A DNA stretch of 58,887 bases from Candidatus Kapaibacterium sp. GTDB taxonomy: Bacteria; Bacteroidota; Ignavibacteria; Kapaibacteriales; UBA2268. Under the pieces are notes generated by a model. It was not told the DNA's origin. It did no database searches and saw only the letters and a program-made list of their open reading frames with translations. Shown here piece by piece: positions 28,025-36,710 of this stretch. The position numbers and the translations under genes are program-made. Within the stretch, counting starts at the first letter, position 1; every line of letters begins with the position of its first letter. Location of the stretch: positions 1 to 58,887 of the forward strand of contig JAPLFL010000105.1 in the NCBI GenBank assembly GCA_026390695.1. Direction: 5' to 3'.

Positions 28025-31000
28025 ATGAAACACTTTTCTTTGATTTTTATTAGTTTGATATTAATAAACGGTTATTTATTTGCCGATGACGTATTTCCTG
28101 CAGTATATCTGCATGTTCAAGAGGATCCGTCTCCCGGCTATTTTTTTGTTAGCCCATTTGGAAATAGTACAGCTTCATTAATAGATAACGGCGCTCATCA
28201 TATTTATGACAAAGCGACGTCCTTTAATGATGCCGGAACCAATAATGTATTATGGGATTTCAAAATTCATCCAAACAATAGGATTACTTTCTTTAGCAGA
28301 GCTGCAGTATTTGAGATTAATAAGAACTATGATGTGATCGATAGTTTTGTAACTCAAAATTACCCATTAGATTTTCATGAATTTATTTTTCTAAGTAATG
28401 GCAACGCTCTACTTTTAGGTCAGGATAATAGAATTGTCGATATGAGTCAGCTCGTGGATGGTGGCAGAGTTGGAACAAAAGTTTATGAATTTGTACTACA
28501 AGAGATAGATGCTAATAAGAATGTTGTCTGGCAATGGTTTTCGTATGATCATATTCCAATAACAGATGCTACCACCGACAATGATTTAACTAATTCTGAA
28601 ATTTTGCCTATTCATATAAACGCATTTTGTGAAGATTATGACGGAAACATTATTATCTCCTGCCGCCATCTTGATGAGCTTATTAAGATTAATAAAGGTA
28701 ATGGTAATGTAATTTGGAGAATGGGTGGTTCTGCATCAAAGAATAATCAATTTACATTTGTAAATGATACTAACAATGGGTTTGTCGGTTTCTCTCACCA
28801 GCATGATATAAGACGCCTGCCTAACGGGCATTATTTGTTGTTTGACAATGGTAATCTCAAACCAAATCCATATTCAAGAGCAGTTGAATATACTTTCGAC
28901 CAAGTAAATAAAATTGTAACTAAAGTATGGGAATATCGTTTACATGACTCTGACCATGCCGGTGCAATGGGTTCTGCCCAGCGTTTAGAAAATGGGAGCA
29001 CGGTAATCTGTGCCGGAAAAAAGGTTTTTGAGGTAACACAAAATGGGACAGTTAGCTCCAATTTTGAGCTTTCAAGTCCTGCCAATTTACCATATCGGGT
29101 ATATAAATTTGTTATTTTTTCTGATGCAGTTGCAAAAGATATTACTGGTAATGGAAGTTATCTGTTCAATCAGGATACATCAGTTACAAATCTTAGGTTG
29201 AATCTGACCTCAGTAACCGGTAACGGGAAATTAACCGTCGAAAAACACTTCTATCCTGCATTTGATACTCAGTATAGTGGTCCCGGCCCATGTTTGATTC
29301 TCCCCTATCGTTGGGTTATAACCAAAAATGGAATTTCATCCATTAGTGGAAAAATTAGGATCAAAATTTCAGATCTTCCTGAAGTAACAAATCCGTATGT
29401 TCTTGATTTATATAAGCGAGAAAAAGATGGTTACGGTTATTTTACAAAACTTCAAAATTTTCAATACTATAGCGCAACTCAGGAGATTGAAGCTGATTTC
29501 AGTGGTTTTGGTGAAATCATCATTGGTACGGATACTGTATTGAAAGCAATACTAACTAATCCTGCAAATAACTCAGGTTCCCATTTACTCAGCGGATATG
29601 TTTATTGGCGACCAATGTATGGTACTGATAACTTCAATGTTCAAATTGCCGCTGATCAATCATTCTCAAATCTTCTTTATGATAGAGTTATCAGAGATTC
29701 TTCATGTTTTTATTATACTGGTTTTGATTATAATAAAAAATATTACTGGAGGGTTCGCTATTCAAGTCCCTGTGGTAACAGCGATTGGTCAACTCCAAAT
29801 AATTTCACTACAAAATTATTTTATGCACTTCCCAATACGCCTGCCAATGGCGCAAGAGCCCAATCAACGGCAGGAACAATTTCTTGGGGTGCAGTTGATG
29901 GAGCTACTAAATACAGATTTCAATTGTCATCGGATTTGCAATTCAAGTCATTAATTACTGATAAAAGTAATATAAGTACTTCTTCAATGACTTATACGGA
30001 TTTAGTTTTCAATCAGACTTATTTCTGGCGTGTCATTGCTTCAAGTTCAACTAACACTGGAGATTGGTCCCCTGCATATTCATTTACTGTTATTTTGGGT
30101 ACACCAATTCAGAACTATCCTGCCAATAATACACCAGCTCTTAAACCCAATGATACTTTAAGCTGGGATGTAGTTCCCGGTGCAGAAAGATACAGACTTC
30201 AGATTTCTGAAGATTTTGATTTCGATACGATAAAAGTCGATGAAAGCGGAATCACTAAAAATTCTTTTACACTTACAACCCTTGAATTTAATAAAATGTA
30301 TTATTGGAGACTTAAAGCCTCTAATTCAAGCGGTAAGAGCGATTGGTCGCCGGTGTGGAATTTCACAACAATTATTGACCATCCTACATTAAAATCACCA
30401 ATTGATAATTCTTCCGATTTACCGATAAATTGCTCCTTCTCATGGATTGAAAGCCTGGGAGCCATAACTCACAGGTTGCAAATATCAACCAAACCTGATT
30501 TTTCAACTTTATTCTTTCAAGATACAGTTTTGACAACAAATTTTAAAACTGTTAATAATTTTCAATTTAATACAGTCTATTATTGGCGTGTTGCTTCCAA
30601 GAATAAAGTTTGCATCAGTAACTGGTCTGATACTTGGACATTTACTACTGTTCCAAAAAATATTCTTTTAAAACCTGTTTTAACAGATCCTGCTAATAAT
30701 AATTCAGGTATTAAGACAGACCCTGAGCTTACTTGGAAAGCCGTCACTGATGCGAATAAATACAGATTACAGTATTCCGACAATAATTCTTTCCAAAAGG
30801 TTATTCTTGATACAATTATTAACAATTCGACAAGTTTTAAAATTGGTGGATTAAAAAATAATACTTGGTATTTTTGGCATATTATGGCAGAAAATGATCT
30901 GTCTTCAAGCCCATGGTCAGAAACAGGTTCATTTTTGACTGCATTAACAACCCCAAAGCTGATTAATCCATCCAAAGATACCGTTTATTCAGTAAACGGT

Positions 31001-31510
31001 AATTTGTTTAGTTGGAGCAGGTCTGATTCTGCAAAGGATTATCACATTCAGGTCGGAGAAGATCCGTTATTTGATGTTCTTGCAATAGATGACAGATCCC
31101 CTAATGTCTATTATAAATTCTCTGATTTATCTAATGACCGTACTTATTATTGGCATGTTCAGGCATTAAATTTCATCAATAACAGCCTTTGGACAGCAAC
31201 TCAAAAATTTAAAACTGAAAAAATCATCAGCGTTGAAGATGAAATAAACTCATTTAAATTGAATATTTTCCCAAATCCTTTCTCAAGTCAACTTAATTTT
31301 GAACTGAATTTATCATATAATTCCTTAGTTGAATTAAAAATTTATGATATGTTAGGTAATGAGCAAGCTGAGGTGTTTAAAAGCTCATATCTCAATCATG
31401 GCACTTACTCTTATAAAATCAAACCAGATTTCCCTTTAACCGGACTTTATATTTGGAAATTGAAGATAAATAGTTTGGTTTATTCAGGAATTATTATTAA
31501 TTTGAATTGA
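28025..31510 (+). CDS. Secreted arylsulfotransferase-fold protein with six Fn3-like repeats and T9SS sorting domain
   Basis: 1161 residues. Signal peptide 1-21 and ASST propeller about 25-360 (PSPGYFFVSPFG, LPIHINAFCEDYDGNIIISC, SHQHDIRRLPNGHYLLFDNG). A middle beta domain (about 365-505) is followed by six Fn3-like repeats (about 510-1080), each with a Y-[YF]-W-[RH]-x core and a [DSP]-W-[ST] turn. A T9SS domain ends the protein (FPNPFSSQLNFEL). AGAGGA at 28011-28016 sets the start. It is longer than its upstream relative and lacks that protein's N-terminal Ig domain. The substrate is unknown; the Fn3 stalk should hold the propeller away from the cell. Confidence 0.8.
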   Translation: MKHFSLIFISLILINGYLFADDVFPAVYLHVQEDPSPGYFFVSPFGNSTASLIDNGAHHIYDKATSFNDAGTNNVLWDFKIHPNNRITFFSRAAVFEINKNYDVIDSFVTQNYPLDFHEFIFLSNGNALLLGQDNRIVDMSQLVDGGRVGTKVYEFVLQEIDANKNVVWQWFSYDHIPITDATTDNDLTNSEILPIHINAFCEDYDGNIIISCRHLDELIKINKGNGNVIWRMGGSASKNNQFTFVNDTNNGFVGFSHQHDIRRLPNGHYLLFDNGNLKPNPYSRAVEYTFDQVNKIVTKVWEYRLHDSDHAGAMGSAQRLENGSTVICAGKKVFEVTQNGTVSSNFELSSPANLPYRVYKFVIFSDAVAKDITGNGSYLFNQDTSVTNLRLNLTSVTGNGKLTVEKHFYPAFDTQYSGPGPCLILPYRWVITKNGISSISGKIRIKISDLPEVTNPYVLDLYKREKDGYGYFTKLQNFQYYSATQEIEADFSGFGEIIIGTDTVLKAILTNPANNSGSHLLSGYVYWRPMYGTDNFNVQIAADQSFSNLLYDRVIRDSSCFYYTGFDYNKKYYWRVRYSSPCGNSDWSTPNNFTTKLFYALPNTPANGARAQSTAGTISWGAVDGATKYRFQLSSDLQFKSLITDKSNISTSSMTYTDLVFNQTYFWRVIASSSTNTGDWSPAYSFTVILGTPIQNYPANNTPALKPNDTLSWDVVPGAERYRLQISEDFDFDTIKVDESGITKNSFTLTTLEFNKMYYWRLKASNSSGKSDWSPVWNFTTIIDHPTLKSPIDNSSDLPINCSFSWIESLGAITHRLQISTKPDFSTLFFQDTVLTTNFKTVNNFQFNTVYYWRVASKNKVCISNWSDTWTFTTVPKNILLKPVLTDPANNNSGIKTDPELTWKAVTDANKYRLQYSDNNSFQKVILDTIINNSTSFKIGGLKNNTWYFWHIMAENDLSSSPWSETGSFLTALTTPKLINPSKDTVYSVNGNLFSWSRSDSAKDYHIQVGEDPLFDVLAIDDRSPNVYYKFSDLSNDRTYYWHVQALNFINNSLWTATQKFKTEKIISVEDEINSFKLNIFPNPFSSQLNFELNLSYNSLVELKIYDMLGNEQAEVFKSSYLNHGTYSYKIKPDFPLTGLYIWKLKINSLVYSGIIINLN

Positions 31511-31578
31511 GGTATAAAACAATGTAGTTCTCATTATTTAAAGGTGTTTTATAGAGCGTTTCTACAAATAAAAATTGA

Positions 31579-34500
31579 ATGGAAAATATGAACTCTATAG
31601 TTTTGCTCATTATGGCATCGCTTTTAAATGTTTGGGAATTTCCTACATTAACAACTAATGTTCAAGAAGATCCTTCACCGGGTTATTATTTTGTCGGCCC
31701 ATATTCATCATTGTATTTAACAATCATTGATAATGGCGGACATCATGTATTTGATAAATTATTAGAACAGTCCTCACCATTAGAGAGTGAAGGTATTTCT
31801 GATTTTAAAGTCCATCAAAATCAAAAAATAACCTATTTCAACAATTATGAACATAAAGTCTATCAGATAGATAAATCTTTTAATCTGATTGATAGTTTTT
31901 TTATAACAAGAGCAAATACATTAACTGATTTTCATGATTTTCAGTTCCTTTCCAATGGCCATGCGTTATTATTAGGCTGTGAAACCAGAATAATGGATTT
32001 AAGTAAAGTTGTTACCAATGGTAATCCCAATGCTCAGGTTTTCGGATTTATTCTTCAGGAACAAGATGAAAATAAAAATGTTGTATGGAATTGGAATACT
32101 TTTGATCATATAGATTTAACCGACGCTACCCAAGATATAGATTTCACAAGATCAACAGTCATGCCCTTTCATGTAAATTCCATGTTTGAAGATGTGGACG
32201 GAAATTTGATAATTTCATGCCGAAATTTAGATGAAATCATTAAGATCAATAAATCTAACGGCAATATCATCTGGATAATGGGTGGGTCACTATCCAAAAG
32301 AAATCAATTTTTATTCGCAAATGATTCAGTTGATAATTTCTGTGGTTTTTCACACCAGCACGCTGTCAAAAGGCTTGCAAACGGGAATCTGCTTCTAATT
32401 GATAACGGTAATCTCAAACCAACACCCTTTACTCGAATTGTAGAATATTCAATAGATGAAGTAAATAAAATTGCCACAAAAGTATGGGAATATTTTGATA
32501 GTCCTGCAACTTACGCCGAGAGCATGGGCAACGTACAACGGCTTAGTAACGGGAATACTATTTTTAATTGGGGAAATAAATTCGGTGAAGTTAATAGCGA
32601 AGGTGTATTAATTAGCAGAATTGATGTTTCAGATGTAACACCTTATAGAGCATATAAATTTCAAATATTCTCCGATTTTGTAAAAAAAACTGTCTCTGGA
32701 ACCGGAAATTTTACATTTTCACAAGGATCGACAAACACCGGACTGAGTCTGAATATAAATTCAATTAGTGGTGCAGGATCAATTGGCACAGAGAAACATT
32801 TTTACACAGCGTTCGGCTCTACATATAATGGCACTGCACCTTGTCTGGTACTCCCCTATCGCTGGGTTACAACCAAACAAGGAATTTCATCGGCATCAGG
32901 CAAGATACGAATAAAAATTTCCGATTTGCAAGAGATATCCGATCCAACTGTTTTAAGAATTTATAAAAGAGATAAAGACGGATACGGCACTTTCAGTTTA
33001 TTGCAAAATTTCGCTTATTATAGCGCTACTCAGGAAATAGAATCAGATTTCAGTGGTTTCGGCGAATTTATTATCGGAATGAGTTCAGCTCAGAAGGCTG
33101 TACTTTCAAGTCCTGCTGACAATTCTTCAGCCAATCTTTTGAACGGATATCTGATATGGCACCAGACTTCAGGAGCAAGCTCTTATAATGTTCAGATTGC
33201 GACAGAAGATACCTTTTCAAATATTATTTTTAATACAACTATCAGAGATTCAAGTTCATTTTATTATACCTTATTAAAAAGCAATACAAAATATTTTTGG
33301 AGAGTTAAATATTCCAGCCAATGCGGAGAAAGCGATTGGTCAACCGTAAGATCATTTAATACGAAATTAGGAACTATCAAACCAAGCTCTCCTGCTGATA
33401 ATTCAAAATCTCAACAGCCAAACGGCATTATTTCATGGACGGCTGTTGAAGGTGCGGGCTACTACCGTTTTCAATTATCAACTGACAATAACTTCAAATC
33501 TATCATTTTGGATCAAGCAAATTTAAGTCAAACGTCTATTAGCTATACAAATTTAAATTTTAATCAAACTTATTTCTGGCGTGTAATCGCTATGAGCCCG
33601 ACCAACGGTGGTGATTGGTCTGCCGGATTTTCTTTTTCCGTGATATTGGCAGCTCCTATTCAGAATTATCCTCCAAATAAAACTTTGGCTTTAAATCAAA
33701 ACGATGTGTTAAGATGGAATGCAGTAGTGGGAGCAGATAGATACAGACTGCAAATATCTTCAAATACAAATTTTGATACACTCAAAGTCGATGAAACCGG
33801 ATTGACACAAAATTCTTACACTCTTAGTCCATTAAACTACAATAGAACATATTACTGGCGACTAAAAGCTTCGAATGCTGGCGAAAAAAGCGATTGGTCG
33901 CCAGTTTGGAGTTTTACAACGGTTATAAACCATCCGGATTTGAAATCTCCATCAAATAATGCTTCTGATCAATCCATAAACTGCTCATTCTCTTGGTTAG
34001 AAGCTCTGGGTGCGATAACTTACAGACTTCAAATTTCAAGGCTACCTGATTTTAGTGATCTTGCTTTTCAAGACACTTTACTTACAACAAATTACAAAAC
34101 TGTCCAAAATTTGCAAAATAATACAATTTATTATTGGAGAGTTGCTGCAAAAAATAGTGTATGTATAAGCGACTGGTCTAATATTTGGACATTTTCAACT
34201 ATATCAAAAAATATTCTTGCCAAACCAAGTTTAAGTTCACCGGTGGATAGTTCATCAGGTATTCCCACTGATCCTTCCTTAATATGGAAAGCCGTACCTA
34301 ATGCCACGAAATACAGATTACAATATTCGGAAAATGTTGATTTTAATCCGCCTATTGCTGATACTGTTATTAGCAACAGCACATCAATTCAAATTTCAGG
34401 ATTAAAGAATAATAAATGGTATTACTGGCATACAAGGGCAACTAATGATTTAGCTTCGAGTTCTTGGTCTGACTCATATTCTTTTTTAACGGCGCTGACA

Positions 34501-35061
34501 TCACCCGACCAATTAAATCCATCAAAAGATAGTTGTTATTCACTTACAGATAATATATTCAGTTGGATGAAATCTGAGAGCGCCATCAGTTATCATATAC
34601 AAGTCGGAGAAGATCCCCTATTTGATGTTTTAAGGATTGATGATTTTACTCAGAATTTATTTTACAAATTTTCTGATTTATATGACGGGAGAATATATTA
34701 TTGGCATATAAAATCACTGAATAGTGCCAACAGTAGCCTCTGGTCCCCAATTCAAAGATTCAGCACGGAAAAAATCATTTCAGTTGAAGATTTCGATAAA
34801 AATAATTTAGTTTATATATATCCAAATCCTTTTTCAGATAAAATTAACTTTGACTTAAATCTTACTACTGATTTAAAAGTCAATCTAAAAATCTTTGATA
34901 TATTTGGAATTTTGCGGATTAATCTTCTTAACAACGAAATGATCAATGCTGGTATTCATACAATCAGTTTCCCAACTCAATTGTCAAAATCCGGAATTTA
35001 TATTTGGAAATTGGAGATTAATAATTTAACTTTGTTTGGGAAATTAATTAAACTTGATTAA
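31579..35061 (+). CDS. Secreted arylsulfotransferase-fold protein, tandem duplicate of the upstream gene
   Basis: 1160 residues, with the same domain order as its upstream neighbour (ASST propeller, middle domain, six Fn3-like repeats, T9SS tail) and strong residue-by-residue similarity throughout, for example NVQEDPSPGYYFVGPY, SHQHAVKRLANGNLLLIDNG and EDPLFDVLRIDD. This is a tandem duplication. The HQHD motif of the other two copies is HQHA here, so a conserved acidic residue is lost. The signal sequence (MNSIVLLIMASLLNV) has no positive charge before its hydrophobic core, unlike its neighbours. Both points hint at altered function or export. Confidence 0.8.
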   Translation: MENMNSIVLLIMASLLNVWEFPTLTTNVQEDPSPGYYFVGPYSSLYLTIIDNGGHHVFDKLLEQSSPLESEGISDFKVHQNQKITYFNNYEHKVYQIDKSFNLIDSFFITRANTLTDFHDFQFLSNGHALLLGCETRIMDLSKVVTNGNPNAQVFGFILQEQDENKNVVWNWNTFDHIDLTDATQDIDFTRSTVMPFHVNSMFEDVDGNLIISCRNLDEIIKINKSNGNIIWIMGGSLSKRNQFLFANDSVDNFCGFSHQHAVKRLANGNLLLIDNGNLKPTPFTRIVEYSIDEVNKIATKVWEYFDSPATYAESMGNVQRLSNGNTIFNWGNKFGEVNSEGVLISRIDVSDVTPYRAYKFQIFSDFVKKTVSGTGNFTFSQGSTNTGLSLNINSISGAGSIGTEKHFYTAFGSTYNGTAPCLVLPYRWVTTKQGISSASGKIRIKISDLQEISDPTVLRIYKRDKDGYGTFSLLQNFAYYSATQEIESDFSGFGEFIIGMSSAQKAVLSSPADNSSANLLNGYLIWHQTSGASSYNVQIATEDTFSNIIFNTTIRDSSSFYYTLLKSNTKYFWRVKYSSQCGESDWSTVRSFNTKLGTIKPSSPADNSKSQQPNGIISWTAVEGAGYYRFQLSTDNNFKSIILDQANLSQTSISYTNLNFNQTYFWRVIAMSPTNGGDWSAGFSFSVILAAPIQNYPPNKTLALNQNDVLRWNAVVGADRYRLQISSNTNFDTLKVDETGLTQNSYTLSPLNYNRTYYWRLKASNAGEKSDWSPVWSFTTVINHPDLKSPSNNASDQSINCSFSWLEALGAITYRLQISRLPDFSDLAFQDTLLTTNYKTVQNLQNNTIYYWRVAAKNSVCISDWSNIWTFSTISKNILAKPSLSSPVDSSSGIPTDPSLIWKAVPNATKYRLQYSENVDFNPPIADTVISNSTSIQISGLKNNKWYYWHTRATNDLASSSWSDSYSFLTALTSPDQLNPSKDSCYSLTDNIFSWMKSESAISYHIQVGEDPLFDVLRIDDFTQNLFYKFSDLYDGRIYYWHIKSLNSANSSLWSPIQRFSTEKIISVEDFDKNNLVYIYPNPFSDKINFDLNLTTDLKVNLKIFDIFGILRINLLNNEMINAGIHTISFPTQLSKSGIYIWKLEINNLTLFGKLIKLD

Positions 35062-35088
35062 TATTTGAAAAATTATAGGATAAGATTT

Positions 35089-35526
35089 ATGAAAATACGT
35101 GAAATTCTGAAAAATAAAGGCCCTCAGGTTTTTTCGATCGGTGAAGAATTGACTGCCAGTGAGGCTATAAGATTATTAGCATTAAACAGTATTGGAGTTT
35201 TAATTGTTCTTTCAGCCGAAAGCAAAATAGTAGGAATTCTAAGTGAAAGAGACATTATTCGGCAGTGCTACTCAAATCCTGATATGTTTCAGAGGAAACA
35301 GATAAAGGATATAATGACCAAAAAAGTTATCTTTGCTGAACCAAATGATGAGATCGAATACTTAGAATCATTGATGACACAAAATAAAATTCGCCACGTT
35401 CCCATTTTAGATAACGGTGTACTGGTCGGATTAATTTCACTTGGTGATATTGTCAATGCTCTTCTGACCGGTTCCAGAGTTGAAAACAAATATTTGATGG
35501 ATTACATATCAGGTAATATCGCATAA
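35089..35526 (+). CDS. Tandem CBS-domain protein
   Basis: 145 residues from the ATG at 35089. Two CBS domains fill the protein (about 12-65 and 75-130), with the pair signatures IGVLIVLSAESKIVGILSER and IRHVPILDNGVLVGLISLGD. CBS pairs bind adenine nucleotides and regulate other proteins; no partner domain is attached. I chose the ATG because AGGA (35077-35080) is eight bases before it; a TTG at 35065 also opens the frame but has no site. It lies between a T9SS cargo gene and carA, and a promoter separates it from carA. Confidence 0.88.
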   Translation: MKIREILKNKGPQVFSIGEELTASEAIRLLALNSIGVLIVLSAESKIVGILSERDIIRQCYSNPDMFQRKQIKDIMTKKVIFAEPNDEIEYLESLMTQNKIRHVPILDNGVLVGLISLGDIVNALLTGSRVENKYLMDYISGNIA

Positions 35527-35557
35527 TCGTCGCAATTTCAATAATTATCTGTTTATC

Positions 35558-35588
35558 TTTGACAGCAAGAATTTTTAGCTTATTTTTG
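35558..35588 (+). promoter_or_regulatory. Bacteroidota-type promoter of carAB
   Basis: TTTG at 35558-35561, 19 bases, TATTTTTG at 35581-35588: an exact match to TTTG-N19-TAnnTTTG. Transcription would start near 35595, about 25 bases before carA. Confidence 0.6.
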
Positions 35589-35619
35589 GAGAATTTTGTT
35601 ATTCTAAACTTCAAAAATA

Positions 35620-36705
35620 ATGCAAAAAAATGATGAGGCTAAATTAATACTCGAAGATGGCAGTTCAATTAGCGGAAAGCTATTTGGCTATCATGGCTCA
35701 CAAGCCGGCGAGGTAGTTTTCAATACTGCAATGACAGGTTATCCCGAAAGCCTGACTGATCCTTCATACAGAGGACAAATTCTTGTTCTGACTTATCCAT
35801 TAATCGGTAATTATGGAGTCCCTGATTTAACATTGACGGACGGGCTGCCTGATTTTTTTGAATCCGAATCCATTCATATTAGAGGATTGATTATTTGTGA
35901 TTATTCATTCAAATATAATCACTGGAATGCCAAAAAAAGTCTTGACACATGGCTGATGGAAAATAAAGTAACCGGAATTTATGATATAGATACACGGGCG
36001 CTTACTAAAAAACTTAGAGAAAATGGTTCCATGCTTGGCAAGATTGTAGTTGCCGAAGATAACCCTCAGTTCTACGATCCGAATAAGGATAATTTAGTAG
36101 CTCAAGTCAGTCCGAAAGAAAAAAGAGATTTTGGAAACGGTCAGTTTAGAATTCTTTTGGTTGATTGCGGATGTAAGGCAAATATAATACGTTACTTGTT
36201 AAAATTAGATACAACTGTTATTGTTGTACCTTATGATTATGACTTTAGTAGCGAAGATTACGACGGTCTGTTCATCTCAAACGGCCCAGGTGACCCAGTT
36301 ATTTGTAATTCAACAATAAATCATCTGCAAAAAGCACTCACTCAGGACAAACCAATATTTGGGATATGCCTTGGAAATCAATTGTTAGCATTAGCAGCCG
36401 GAGCAAAAACATACAAATTGAAATACGGCCACAGGAGCCATAATCAACCAGTTTTAATGGCAGGAACCGACAGAGCGTTTATAACCTCTCAAAATCATGG
36501 CTTTGCAGTTGATTCCTCATCCATACCAGATGACTGGGAGCCATACTTCATAAATTTAAATGATAAATCCAACGAAGGTATAAGGCACAAATCCAAACCA
36601 TTCTTTTCTTCACAGTTTCATCCTGAAGCATCGGGAGGGCCAACTGATACAGAATTTCTTTTTGAGCAGTTCATTGAAATAGTTAAAAAATATAAATCAA
36701 AATAG
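35620..36705 (+). CDS. carA: Carbamoyl phosphate synthase, small (glutaminase) subunit
   Basis: 361 residues. The N-terminal domain has MTGYPESLTDPSYRGQ. The class I glutamine amidotransferase domain shows C250 in FGICLGNQLLALAAGAKTYK and the histidine and glutamate partners H334 and E336 in SQFHPEASGGP. It frees ammonia from glutamine for the large subunit, feeding arginine and pyrimidine synthesis. carB starts five bases after it. No clear ribosome binding site precedes the ATG. Confidence 0.97.
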   Translation: MQKNDEAKLILEDGSSISGKLFGYHGSQAGEVVFNTAMTGYPESLTDPSYRGQILVLTYPLIGNYGVPDLTLTDGLPDFFESESIHIRGLIICDYSFKYNHWNAKKSLDTWLMENKVTGIYDIDTRALTKKLRENGSMLGKIVVAEDNPQFYDPNKDNLVAQVSPKEKRDFGNGQFRILLVDCGCKANIIRYLLKLDTTVIVVPYDYDFSSEDYDGLFISNGPGDPVICNSTINHLQKALTQDKPIFGICLGNQLLALAAGAKTYKLKYGHRSHNQPVLMAGTDRAFITSQNHGFAVDSSSIPDDWEPYFINLNDKSNEGIRHKSKPFFSSQFHPEASGGPTDTEFLFEQFIEIVKKYKSK

Positions 36706-36710
36706 AGAAT

